Shown: piece after piece, positions 1 through 5,656 of the stretch
How positions within the stretch are numbered: position 1 is the stretch's first letter
Layout: the number at the start of each line of letters is the position of its first letter
Origin: Desulfuromonadales bacterium C00003107
GTDB lineage: Bacteria > Desulfobacterota > Desulfuromonadia > Desulfuromonadales > Syntrophotaleaceae
Length of the DNA: 5,656 nucleotides
Assembly (NCBI GenBank): GCA_001751225.1
Contig: MAXT01000239.1
Location: 1-5,656, forward strand
Reading direction: 5' to 3'
The notes under the pieces: generated by a model
Told to the model about the DNA's origin: nothing
Databases searched by the model: none
The model's input: only the letters and a program-made list of their open reading frames with translations
Position numbers and translations under genes: made by a program

Positions 1-364
1 GGGAAGACCCATGTTCCAGTTCAACTTGAATCACGGCTCGTTCTATACAACCAAGATGCTCATATGATTTTTCCATAGCAACACTTTAACTCATCTAAGC
101 GTTGCACTTCGAACTTGAGTCCGGCAAGAGATAAAGGCCAGGCTTGGCATTAAGGGAATGGGGAGAAGAATCGAAGAGCAAGAATCTGACCGATGTGTGT
201 TGAGAGAAGAATCTGAACCTTACAGTGCCGCTTTTGACCCCAAAAAGGAGCGTTTAAGCTCGGACAATAGCTATTTCCTGGATGTTTTATTCACGGACTC
301 AATAGGTTAGCTTGGTCCGACCCCAGGACCCAGCCAGGCAAATCCACCTGGCGATCTGTCGGTT
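1..364. other. Intergenic stretch without a supportable gene
   Basis: I see no convincing gene here. A reading frame open from the window edge ends at a TGA at 65-67 (last residues MFQFNLNHGSFYTTKMLI); it could be the tail of a gene lying to the left, but it is too short to judge. A second open stretch (ATG 158 to TAG 308-310, 50 codons) has no well-spaced ribosome binding site and a low-complexity, charged composition, so I do not call it. Just before the next gene, two small hairpins lie back to back: GGTCC (314-318) with GGACC (326-330), and GCCAGG (333-338) with CCTGGC (347-352). The base composition is poorer in GC than the core genes to the right, consistent with accessory DNA. Confidence 0.6.
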
Positions 365-775
365 ATGGTGGTTGCTTCCGAATCTGACCAATATTTAAAA
401 GACTGGGTTAAGCCATCAATGGCGAATCGTGTGATAATCTCAAGGGTCACAAAAGTGAGGCCTGAGCAAGTTGCGTATTGTGGGTTTATCATTACCGGTC
501 TTACTCCTTCACCAGAGCCCAAAAGCGCAATTCAGTATTCAGTAGGCTTTCGACTAATAGGGCCTAGTGGAAAGGTCCTCTTCCAAGTGCCAGATTATAC
601 GAGAGGACAACTAAATAACCCCAAGAAACCAGCACTGGTTATGGCCGACCCTGCACTTGATCTTGTGCTAGAGGCTACTGATCCAGCTGGCATTTATAGG
701 CTAGAAGCCGTTGCAACAGACTTGGTTACTAAGGAGAGAACAGTCGGGAGTTACGAGCTAACCCTGGTAAAATAA
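365..775 (+). CDS. Hypothetical protein, 136 aa, probable beta-rich domain
   Basis: I do not recognise a named family and assign no function. The protein has 136 residues and no transmembrane segment or signal peptide. Alternating hydrophobic/polar stretches (residues 22-46, 57-77 and 109-135) separated by turns rich in P, G and D suggest a beta-sandwich-like fold. The segments QYLKDWVKPSMANRV (9-23) and MADPALDLVLEATDP (93-107) look like conserved signature regions, and I have an uncertain memory of small exported hypothetical proteins with similar text. If that is right, this ORF is only the mature part: the frame is open back to a TAG at 308-310, but codons 311-364 encode no hydrophobic leader. 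The ATG at 365 has no clear Shine-Dalgarno sequence; the next in-frame ATG (419) has none either. GC is about 48-50% in sampled stretches against about 57-60% in nadE, so the gene may have been acquired. No promoter of its own is evident. Confidence 0.6.
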   Translation: MVVASESDQYLKDWVKPSMANRVIISRVTKVRPEQVAYCGFIITGLTPSPEPKSAIQYSVGFRLIGPSGKVLFQVPDYTRGQLNNPKKPALVMADPALDLVLEATDPAGIYRLEAVATDLVTKERTVGSYELTLVK

Positions 776-783
776 GCAGCTTT

Positions 784-841
784 CTAACGAATAAGGATAG
801 ATCGCGGCTCGTTCCTCGCGCAATCTATCCTTATTCGTTAG
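784..841 (+). repeat. Near-perfect palindrome, attC-like or terminator-like hairpin
   Basis: The left arm CTAACGAATAAGGATAGAT (784-802) is the exact reverse complement of 823-841. Inside, CGCG (803-806) can pair with CGCG (817-820), leaving a CA bulge at 821-822 and a ten-base loop (807-816), so the stem can reach 23 pairs. It starts eight bases after the stop codon of the 136-aa ORF and its right arm ends in CGTTAG, followed by CT. Position just after a stop codon, the outer CTAAC/GTTAG pair and the overall size of about 60 bases recall an integron attC. However, a real attC has mismatched central spacers and bulged bases on the other arm. It has no T tract, so it is not a canonical intrinsic terminator, though it could protect the 3' end of a transcript. 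Confidence 0.8.
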
Positions 842-858
842 CTGTTGCCGGTTAATAA

Positions 859-893
859 AAAAGGCCCACCCGTAGATATCGGGTGGGCCTTTT
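859..893 (+). terminator. Strong rho-independent terminator, probably bidirectional
   Basis: AAAAGGCCCACCCG (859-872) pairs perfectly with CGGGTGGGCCTTTT (880-893) around a seven-base loop. The GC-rich ten-pair core is flanked by A residues on the left and T residues on the right, so it can work on both strands. On the plus strand it ends any transcript from the 136-aa ORF and insulates the promoter of the yraN unit about 80 bases further on. Confidence 0.93.
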
Positions 894-974
894 CTGTCTG
901 CCGTCATTGATGCGAATGGTTGTAAGGCGATTTTTGACATCGAATCGCTTAGCCTGCGAAAAAGATGAAAAAAA

Positions 975-1004
975 TTGACAGCTTTTCCGGCCAGGAGGTA
1001 TAAG
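975..1004 (+). promoter_or_regulatory. Sigma-70 type promoter for the yraN-nadE-rsmI unit
   Basis: A consensus -35 box TTGACA (975-980) is followed after 18 bases by TATAAG (999-1004), five of six matches to TATAAT. An A-rich run (957-974) lies directly upstream and could act as an UP element. Transcription would start near 1010-1012, giving an untranslated leader of roughly 85 bases before the yraN ATG at 1096. It lies just beyond the terminator at 859-893 and points into the core operon. The call rests on sequence match only. Confidence 0.75.
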
Positions 1005-1095
1005 TTGCTATCGCTTAACGGGGAAAGACTGAAGAATGAATCGACTTTTGTAATCGTTATTGGGACCGGTTAAACTCCTAAACGCCGGAAAAACC

Positions 1096-1467
1096 ATGAC
1101 CGAACAGCGTCAATCATTGGGCAAGTGGGGCGAGGAACAGGCCGCCCGTTTTTTGCGCCGCAGCGGGATGAAAATCGTGGCCCGTAATTTGAGCACCCCG
1201 GTGGGGGAAATCGATATCATTGCTCGCAAGGGCAAAATCTTGATCTTTGCCGAGGTCAAGACCCGCCGGAGCAGCGCCTACGGTGCGCCTCAGGAAGCGG
1301 TCGGCGCCGCCAAGCAGCGACAGATTCTGCGGGCTGCCAGTTGGTACTTAAACGATCAGGGATGGCAGGATTTACAGCCGCGCTTCGATGTGCTGGCGGT
1401 GCAGGTGGTGGATGACCAGGCACAGATCGAACATATTACCGATGCCTTCGGCTTGTCGGACTGGTGA
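1096..1467 (+). CDS. yraN: YraN/UPF0102 family protein (endonuclease-like fold)
   Basis: This 123-residue protein has the hallmarks of the UPF0102 (YraN) family: an N-terminal GEEQAARFL helix (residues 12-20), the GEIDIIA strand (37-43) and EVKTR (53-57). The E-x-D (38-40) and E-x-K (53-55) arrangement matches the active-site pattern of the restriction-endonuclease-like fold. Family members are widespread but their physiological role is not settled; links to recombination or DNA processing are inferred from the fold. The length is normal for the family. I start at the ATG at 1096 because the protein then begins directly before the conserved helix; a TTG at 1060 would add 12 unconserved residues (MGPVKLLNAGKT) and has no ribosome binding site. 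The ATG has only a weak purine run (GGAAA, 1087-1091). Two stop codons follow in tandem (TGA TAA). In E. coli yraN also lies near rsmI, which supports the call. Confidence 0.93.
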   Translation: MTEQRQSLGKWGEEQAARFLRRSGMKIVARNLSTPVGEIDIIARKGKILIFAEVKTRRSSAYGAPQEAVGAAKQRQILRAASWYLNDQGWQDLQPRFDVLAVQVVDDQAQIEHITDAFGLSDW

Positions 1468-1515
1468 TAAGTTTTTATCCGGAAGCGGCCCTTTTCCCAT
1501 ATATAAACTGCATTA

Positions 1516-1542
1516 TGCCCATCCGAAATTTCCGGATGGGCA
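1516..1542 (+). other. Hairpin between yraN and nadE
   Basis: TGCCCATCCG (1516-1525) pairs perfectly with CGGATGGGCA (1533-1542) around a seven-base loop. No T tract follows (CTAATTAG comes next), so it is not a standard intrinsic terminator. It lies 26 bases before the nadE start and 12 bases before the ribosome binding site GAGGGA (1555-1560). It may end or stabilise the yraN part of the transcript or sit in a nadE leader. The structure is certain, its role is not. A TATAAA at 1502-1507 has no good -35 partner, so I do not call a promoter here. Confidence 0.7.
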
Positions 1543-1567
1543 CTAATTAGAAGAGAGGGACGTAAAG

Positions 1568-3526
1568 ATGGAAACCAGATTGTCCGTTCATGGGCTGGTC
1601 CGAATCGGGGTGGTGAGCCCCGAGCATCGGGTTGCGGATATCGCCTTCAATTGCGAGCAGATTCGCCACGCGGTGAGCGCCACTGCCGATTGCCGGTTTT
1701 TTCTGCTGCCTGAACTGTGCGTCACCGCCTATAGCTGCGGCGATCTGTTCTTTCAGTCGCTTCTTATCGAGCAGGCGCAGCAGGCTCTCTTCGAGTTGGC
1801 CGAGTTCAGCGCCGAAAAGCAGTTGACCCTGGTCGTCGGTACGCCGGTGGCTCAGGGAGGCCGGCTTTTTAACTGTGCGGCCTTCATCTCCTGCGGTCAG
1901 ATCCTCGGTCTGGTACCTAAGACTTTTTTGCCTAATACTCAAGAATTCTACGAGGAACGCTGGTTCTCTTCGTCTACCGACCGCAGCGCTGATTTCGTCG
2001 AATGGCGCGGCGAGACGATCCCCTTTGGCTCCGACCTGCTATTTCGCGCCGAAGGGCTGCCCGATTGCGTGATCGGTATCGAGATTTGCGAGGATGGTTG
2101 GGTGGCTAATCCGCCGAGCGGCCAGATGGCGGTGAGCGGCGCGACGGTGCTGCTCAATCTTTCGGCCAGCCCTGAACTGCTTGGCAAAGAAGCCTATCGC
2201 CGCGCACTGGTACAGGCTAACTCGGCCCGTTGCCTGGCGGCCTATGTCTATGCTTCGGCCGGTCCTGGTGAATCGAGTACCGATCTGGTTTTCTCTGGTC
2301 ATTCGCTGATCGCCGAGAACGGCGCGGTGCTGGCTGAAACGGAGCGTTTTAAGTTCGACAGCCAGACCATTGTTGCCGATGTTGATATCGAGAGATTGGT
2401 CAATGAGCGCGTCAAGAACAACAGCTTTGCTGCCTCCCGCAGTGAAAACGGTTATCGCCTTATCGATTTCCCTCTTCCCGATGCGCTGGCTGCGCCACTG
2501 CTCAGGCCGGTGCCGGCGACCCCCTTTGTGCCGGTGGCGGCAGAAGAGCGTGCCGAGCGTTGTTATGAGATTTTCGAGATTCAGACTACCGGACTGGCCA
2601 AGCGGTTGCGACACGTCAATTGCTCCCGGGCGGTAATCGGCATTTCTGGCGGACTCGATTCGACCCTCGCCTTGCTGGTGACGGTCAAGGCTTTTGACAA
2701 ACTTGGCTATGATCGTAGCGGTATCGAGGCCATCACCATGCCTGGTTTCGGCACCACCGGCCGCACCCGTGGTAACGCTGAGCGGTTGGCGGAACTACTC
2801 GGTGTCACTCTACGGGTGATTTCCATTGATGCGGCGGTGCGACAGCACTTCGCCGATCTTGGTCACGATGAGACGGTCCACAACATCACCTACGAAAATT
2901 CTCAGGCCCGTGAGCGCACCCAGCTTCTGATGAATATCTCCAATCAGGTCGGCGGTCTGCTCATCGGTACTGGCGATCTGTCCGAGCTGGCTCTGGGCTG
3001 GTGCACCTACAACGGCGATCATATGTCCATGTACGGTGTTAATGGCGGCGTGCCCAAAACCCTGGTGCGCTATCTGGTGGCCTGGTGTGCCGAATCGGAG
3101 TTTTCCGGCGAGACCGCTGACATTCTCATCGATGTCTGCGAGACACCGGTCTCTCCCGAACTGCTGCCGCCTCACGAAAATGGCGAGATCAAGCAGCGTA
3201 CCGAGGACAAGGTTGGCCCCTATCTGCTGCACGATTTTTTCCTCTATCACTGCGTGCGCCTGCAGTATCGGCCTGCAAAGATTCTGTTTCTGGCTCAGCA
3301 GGCTTTTGCCGATCAGTTCAGCGATGAAGTGTTGCGTCAATGGTTGCAGGTCTTTTACCGGCGCTTCTTCTCCCAGCAGTTCAAGCGTTCCTGTCTGCCC
3401 GATGGCCCCAAGGTCGGTAGCGTGGTCCTTTCGCCTCGCGGGGACTGGCGCATGCCGAGCGACGCCTGTGTCGCCCTATGGCTGAAGGACCTGGAACAAC
3501 TGGAGACCGCAGATAGTGACGACTAA
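1568..3526 (+). CDS. nadE: Glutamine-dependent NAD(+) synthetase
   Basis: NadE amidates nicotinic acid adenine dinucleotide to NAD(+) using ATP and ammonia from glutamine, the last step of NAD synthesis, in the cytoplasm. The 652 residues hold both domains of the long form. The N-terminal glutaminase of the nitrilase superfamily (about 10-300) shows the triad Glu49 (LLPEL), Lys118 (LVPKTF) and Cys174 (IEICEDGW), nearly the same positions as E52/K121/C176 of the M. tuberculosis enzyme. The C-terminal synthetase (about 330-640) has the PP-loop SGGLDST (360-366), [10 protein letters not shown] (441-450) and [12 protein letters not shown] (467-478). Having its own glutaminase, it can take its ammonia from glutamine. 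The ATG at 1568 is preceded by GAGGGA (1555-1560) at seven bases. It probably shares the yraN promoter. Its end overlaps rsmI by 11 bases, which suggests translational coupling. No key residue is missing. Confidence 0.97.
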   Translation: METRLSVHGLVRIGVVSPEHRVADIAFNCEQIRHAVSATADCRFFLLPELCVTAYSCGDLFFQSLLIEQAQQALFELAEFSAEKQLTLVVGTPVAQGGRLFNCAAFISCGQILGLVPKTFLPNTQEFYEERWFSSSTDRSADFVEWRGETIPFGSDLLFRAEGLPDCVIGIEICEDGWVANPPSGQMAVSGATVLLNLSASPELLGKEAYRRALVQANSARCLAAYVYASAGPGESSTDLVFSGHSLIAENGAVLAETERFKFDSQTIVADVDIERLVNERVKNNSFAASRSENGYRLIDFPLPDALAAPLLRPVPATPFVPVAAEERAERCYEIFEIQTTGLAKRLRHVNCSRAVIGISGGLDSTLALLVTVKAFDKLGYDRSGIEAITMPGFGTTGRTRGNAERLAELLGVTLRVISIDAAVRQHFADLGHDETVHNITYENSQARERTQLLMNISNQVGGLLIGTGDLSELALGWCTYNGDHMSMYGVNGGVPKTLVRYLVAWCAESEFSGETADILIDVCETPVSPELLPPHENGEIKQRTEDKVGPYLLHDFFLYHCVRLQYRPAKILFLAQQAFADQFSDEVLRQWLQVFYRRFFSQQFKRSCLPDGPKVGSVVLSPRGDWRMPSDACVALWLKDLEQLETADSDD

Positions 3527-4376
3527 GGGAACGGGAGAGCACTGCTGCGGCACACTCTATGTGGTGGCAACGCCGATCGGCAATCTGGAGGATTTGACCC
3601 CGCGGGCTTTACGGATTCTGCGCGAGGTGGATCTGGTGGCGGCGGAGGATACCCGCCACAGCCGTAAGCTGTTCAACCATTATGGCATTGAAACCCCTTT
3701 GACCAGCTACTTTCAGCACAATGAGGCCGCCAAGGGCGAAAAGCTTCTCCACACCTTATTGGAGGGGCGGGACGTCGCGCTGATTTCCGATGCTGGGACT
3801 CCGGCCATTTCCGATCCGGGCTGTTTGCTGGTGCAGCGCTGTCACGAGGCTGGTGTCTTGGTCAGCGCGATCCCTGGACCGTCGGCGTTGATCGCCGCCC
3901 TGTCCATGGCCGGCTTGCCGACAGAGCGTTTTGCCTTTGAGGGCTTTTTGCCGGCTAAGACCCATGCTCGGTGTCAAGTCTTGCGAGCCTTGCGTCAGGA
4001 ACAGCGCACCACGGTTTTTTATGAGGCACCTCACAGGCTGGTGGCGGCACTGCAGGATGTGTTGGCAGAACTGGGGGAAGGGCGGCAAGTTGCGATAGTG
4101 CGAGAGCTGACCAAGGTGCATGAAGAGCTGTTCCGCGGCACCGCAGCTGAGGCCTGTGAACATTTCCAGGGGAAGGTCCGAGGCGAGATCGTGTTGCTCA
4201 TCGGCCCCGCCGAGCAGAGCGCACCGGAGGAATCGGTGCAGGACGCCCTGCGCCGCTGGCGGACCGAAACGGACTTGCCCATGCGCGAGATCGTCAAGCA
4301 GGTGGCTAAGGTCTACGGTTTGTCCGGCAGCGAGGTGTACAAGGAGAGTTTGGCCTTGCGAGAGGAAGAGGAGTGA
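3516..4376 (+). CDS. rsmI: 16S rRNA (cytidine(1402)-2'-O)-methyltransferase RsmI
   Basis: RsmI adds the ribose 2'-O-methyl group to C1402 of 16S rRNA from S-adenosylmethionine; with RsmH it forms m4Cm1402 in the ribosomal P site. The 286 residues match the family length. The SAM-binding tetrapyrrole-methylase fold is seen in [19 protein letters not shown] (14-32), [11 protein letters not shown] (42-52), [15 protein letters not shown] (88-102), [18 protein letters not shown] (118-135), FYEAPHRL (168-175) and GEIVLLIG (223-230). A C-terminal helical tail (about 240-286) follows. The start is a GTG at 3516 inside the nadE end, with GGAG (3502-3505) ten bases upstream; the next in-frame candidates (GTG GTG at residues 17-18) would cut the first beta strand, so they are rejected. 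The stop codon lies inside the stem of the following terminator. Confidence 0.96.
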   Translation: MTTKGTGEHCCGTLYVVATPIGNLEDLTPRALRILREVDLVAAEDTRHSRKLFNHYGIETPLTSYFQHNEAAKGEKLLHTLLEGRDVALISDAGTPAISDPGCLLVQRCHEAGVLVSAIPGPSALIAALSMAGLPTERFAFEGFLPAKTHARCQVLRALRQEQRTTVFYEAPHRLVAALQDVLAELGEGRQVAIVRELTKVHEELFRGTAAEACEHFQGKVRGEIVLLIGPAEQSAPEESVQDALRRWRTETDLPMREIVKQVAKVYGLSGSEVYKESLALREEEE

Positions 4377-4408
4377 GTGCATTGAATGGATCTCACTCCC
4401 GCTTTTTT
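4370..4408 (+). terminator. Rho-independent terminator of rsmI
   Basis: GGAGTGAG (4370-4377) pairs perfectly with CTCACTCC (4392-4399) around a 14-base loop, and six T residues (4403-4408) follow after CGC. The rsmI stop codon TGA (4374-4376) is part of the left arm, so a ribosome finishing rsmI would cover half of the stem. The eight-pair stem, large loop and three-base offset of the T tract make it weaker than the one at 859-893. Confidence 0.68.
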
Positions 4409-4414
4409 CAGTCG

Positions 4415-4468
4415 CTCAAGCCGCAAAGACGCCAAGAAAACACGGTTTGCATCTCTTTGCGACTTGAG
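4415..4468. repeat. Intergenic inverted repeat between convergent genes
   Basis: CTCAAGCCGCAAAGA (4415-4429) and TCTTTGCGACTTGAG (4454-4468) are inverted copies with 14 of 15 positions paired, separated by 24 bases. The text around it (CGCAAAGACGCCAAGAAAA on the left, GAGTGAGCGAAGCGAACGAG on the right, to about 4490) has the flavour of a dispersed intergenic element that I recall from several bacterial genomes; this comes from memory and was not searched. It fills most of the gap between the rsmI terminator and the acyP stop codon. On the minus strand it is the only strong structure downstream of acyP and may end that transcript, although no clean T tract follows. Confidence 0.7.
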
Positions 4469-4497
4469 TGAGCGAAGCGAACGAGCGTGAGGTTGCT

Positions 4498-4776
4498 TTA
4501 GAACCTTACCTCAAAACCATTGAACTCCCCCCGATAGGGCTGATTTTCACTATGCAGGGCCTCGACATGGCCGCTCTCCGGACCTTGGCGTAGATCAACA
4601 AGAGCATCGCTGACGAACTCCTCGGGTCCCTCCAATACCGCTTCAACGGAACCGTCTTCGCAGTTGCGCACCCAGCCGGTGAGCTGCAGCTCTTGCGCGG
4701 TGCGCAGGGTGAAATAGCGAAAACCGACCCCCTGCACCTGTCCCCGTACTGCCAGCTTCACTCTAATCCTGTTCAT
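4498..4776 (-). CDS. acyP: Acylphosphatase
   Basis: Acylphosphatase hydrolyses carboxyl-phosphate bonds such as that of acetyl phosphate or 1,3-bisphosphoglycerate; its physiological role in bacteria is not clear. The 92 residues match the usual size of the single-domain alpha/beta sandwich. The phosphate-binding loop RGQVQGVGFRYF (11-22) contains the catalytic Arg20, and GWVRNCEDGSVEAVLEGP (34-51) contains the catalytic Asn38. The C-terminal strand FNGFEVRF is complete. The ATG (complement of 4774-4776) is preceded by AGGGA (complement of 4786-4790) with nine bases between. The start lies inside the end of ligA (14-base overlap), so it is probably cotranscribed and translationally coupled with ligA. 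Confidence 0.96.
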   Translation of the reverse strand: MNRIRVKLAVRGQVQGVGFRYFTLRTAQELQLTGWVRNCEDGSVEAVLEGPEEFVSDALVDLRQGPESGHVEALHSENQPYRGEFNGFEVRF

Positions 4777-5656
4777 CGTTATCGATCCCTGCCAGCAATT
4801 GCTGAAACTCCTCTTCGCTGAGGACCGTCACCCCCAGCTCATTCGCCCGATCGAGTTTGCTGCCGGCATCCCGGCCGGCCACCAGGTAGTCGGTTTTTTT
4901 ACTCACCGAACCGGAGGCGCGGCCACCGAAACCTTCGACCAGCTGTTGTGCCTCTTTGCGTTTGAAGATCTCCAGGCTGCCAGTGAAGACGAAGGTCTTG
5001 CCGGTCAGCGGTCCGCCGCTTCTCTTTTCGCCAGTCTGGGGACGTACTCCGGCATTCTGCAATTCGGCCAGGAGTTGCATATTGCGCTCGTTGGCAAAAA
5101 AGTCCACCACGCTGTCGGCGACTTGAGGACCGACTTCGTGCAGGGCTAGTAGTTGGTCTCGGTTAGCAAGGGCCAGTTCTGCCAAGGTGCCGAATTGTGC
5201 GGCCAACAGTTTGGCGAGGTGTTCGCCGACGTTACGAATGCCGAGGGCAAACAGGAAGCGCGCCAGGGGTCGTTCCTTGCTGGCAGCGATAGCGGCCAAC
5301 AGCTTGTCCGTCGATTTTTCGCCCATCCGTTCGCAAACCAGCAACTCTTCTCTACTCAGGCGGTAGAGACCGGCAAAGTCTTGGATCAGGCCGCGTTCCA
5401 ATAGTTGGTCGATGGTTCGTTGACCGAGGCCGTCGATATCCATGGCTCGTCGGGCAACAAAGTGTTTGAGGGATTCCCGCAAGCGAGCCGGACAGGAACT
5501 GTTCTGGCAACGGGGCACGACCTCGCCTTCAAGGCGGCTGACCGGTCCGCTGCACACGGGGCAACTGACCGGCAGGGGCAGAGTCCGTTCATCGCCGCTG
5601 CGTTTGTCGGTCAGCACCCGCACCACATCGGGAATGACGTCGCCGGCCCGTTCCAC
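4763..5656 (-). CDS. ligA: NAD(+)-dependent DNA ligase LigA, C-terminal part
   Basis: LigA seals nicks in DNA during replication and repair, using NAD(+) to adenylate its active-site lysine. Only the last 297 codons are in the window; the gene continues past 5656. The GTG at the window edge is an internal valine codon (VERAGDVIP), not the start. In order there are the end of the OB-fold (AGDVIPDVVRV, 4-14), the four-cysteine zinc finger (Cys32, Cys35, Cys50, Cys55), a helix-hairpin-helix region (about 70-190, with MDIDGLGQRTIDQLL and LGIRNVGEHLAKLL) and a BRCT domain (about 215-290, GKTFVFTGSLEIFKRKEA, then SKKTDYLVAG). The adenylation domain with the catalytic lysine lies outside. A family length near 670 residues fits about 375 missing N-terminal residues. 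The stop codon TAG overlaps the start of acyP. Confidence 0.97.
   Translation of the reverse strand: MERAGDVIPDVVRVLTDKRSGDERTLPLPVSCPVCSGPVSRLEGEVVPRCQNSSCPARLRESLKHFVARRAMDIDGLGQRTIDQLLERGLIQDFAGLYRLSREELLVCERMGEKSTDKLLAAIAASKERPLARFLFALGIRNVGEHLAKLLAAQFGTLAELALANRDQLLALHEVGPQVADSVVDFFANERNMQLLAELQNAGVRPQTGEKRSGGPLTGKTFVFTGSLEIFKRKEAQQLVEGFGGRASGSVSKKTDYLVAGRDAGSKLDRANELGVTVLSEEEFQQLLAGIDNDEQD

Larger units (their letters stand above)
306..844 (+). mobile_element. Possible integron gene cassette (single, tentative)
   Basis: The 7-mer GTTAGCT occurs at 306-312 and at 838-844. Between the two copies lie one ORF (365-775) and, six bases after its stop codon, a long palindrome ending in the second copy. 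Integron cassettes have this order: a core site resembling GTTRRRY, a short leader, a promoterless ORF, then a folded attC ending in the next core site. Both copies depart from GTTRRRY at one position (C instead of R). The palindrome pairs through the region where attC normally has unpaired spacers, no attC hairpin is visible left of 306, and no integrase gene is in the window. The alternative is a chance 7-mer repeat around an ordinary gene with a terminator-like hairpin. Confidence 0.33.

Noticed and set aside
19..125. Possible second attC (GTTCAAC at 19-25, GTTGCAC at 101-107) and a shared 10-mer CGGCTCGTTC at 34-43 and 805-814
   Set aside because: The right element does not fit GTTRRRY, the inner arms do not pair convincingly, and a 10-base match alone is weak.
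158..310. 50-codon open frame (MGRRIEEQESDR...) ending in TAG
   Set aside because: No properly spaced Shine-Dalgarno sequence, no recognisable domain, composition dominated by E, R and S from AG-rich DNA. Mentioned only as part of the split open frame.
307..522. 71-codon open frame on the minus strand across the start of the 136-aa ORF
   Set aside because: It overlaps the plus-strand ORF, has no recognisable motif and no clear ribosome binding site; it is a shadow.
758..940. 60-codon open frame on the minus strand
   Set aside because: It runs straight through the palindrome and the strong terminator, so it is not a plausible gene.
1036..1053. Mini-ORF MNRLL in the yraN leader
   Set aside because: Five codons with a poorly spaced purine run; no attenuator-like hairpins with T tract follow, so a leader peptide cannot be supported.
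1060..1095. Longer yraN start at TTG 1060
   Set aside because: Adds 12 residues not typical of the family and lacks a ribosome binding site; ATG 1096 fits the conserved N terminus.
2039..3485. Long open frames on the other strand and frames of nadE (for example 2039-2614 minus, 2810-3340 minus, 3036-3485 plus)
   Set aside because: Shadows of the GC-rich nadE coding sequence; none shows a protein family motif.
1..5656. CRISPR arrays, tRNA or rRNA genes, insertion sequence transposases, defence or toxin-antitoxin genes
   Set aside because: I looked on both strands and saw no repeat-spacer pattern, no tRNA-like cloverleaf, no transposase and no known defence motif.

Overview
The window reads as a bacterial chromosome segment of fairly high GC (about 57-60% in the stretches of core gene I counted by hand). 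It holds four recognisable housekeeping genes, one partial housekeeping gene and, at the left end, a lower-GC accessory block. The gene set (yraN, a 652-residue glutamine-dependent nadE, rsmI, then a convergent ligA-acyP pair) and the protein character suggest a proteobacterium-like Gram-negative. A Desulfuromonas/Geobacter-type lineage is my best guess, from recall of similar gene neighbourhoods; nothing in the window fixes the taxon.

Left part (1-900): positions 1-364 carry no supportable gene. Positions 365-775 encode a 136-residue protein of unknown function without a signal peptide. Six bases after its stop codon begins a near-perfect palindrome (784-841) with 19-bp arms. The 7-mer GTTAGCT occurs at the right edge of the palindrome (838-844) and again 53 bases before the ORF (306-312). 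This is the layout of an integron gene cassette (core site, promoterless ORF, attC-like hairpin, core site), but the palindrome lacks the unpaired spacers of a normal attC, so the idea is tentative. A strong rho-independent terminator (859-893) separates this block from the core genes.

Middle part (900-4410): a good sigma-70 type promoter (975-1004) with an A-rich upstream tract reads into yraN (1096-1467). A gap of about 100 bases with a perfect 10-bp hairpin follows, then nadE (1568-3526), which overlaps rsmI (3516-4376) by 11 bases. A terminator hairpin that includes the rsmI stop codon closes the unit. The three genes probably form one operon: a nuclease-fold protein of unclear role, the last step of NAD synthesis, and a 16S rRNA ribose methyltransferase.

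Right part (4410-5656): an intergenic inverted repeat (4415-4468) lies between the convergent units. On the minus strand, ligA (C-terminal 297 codons only, the gene runs off the window) overlaps acyP, a 92-residue acylphosphatase, by 14 bases. NadE makes NAD and LigA consumes it as the adenylation cofactor, but they are in opposite transcription units and I see no sign of a dedicated system. Apart from the cassette-like block, the window looks like ordinary core genome.
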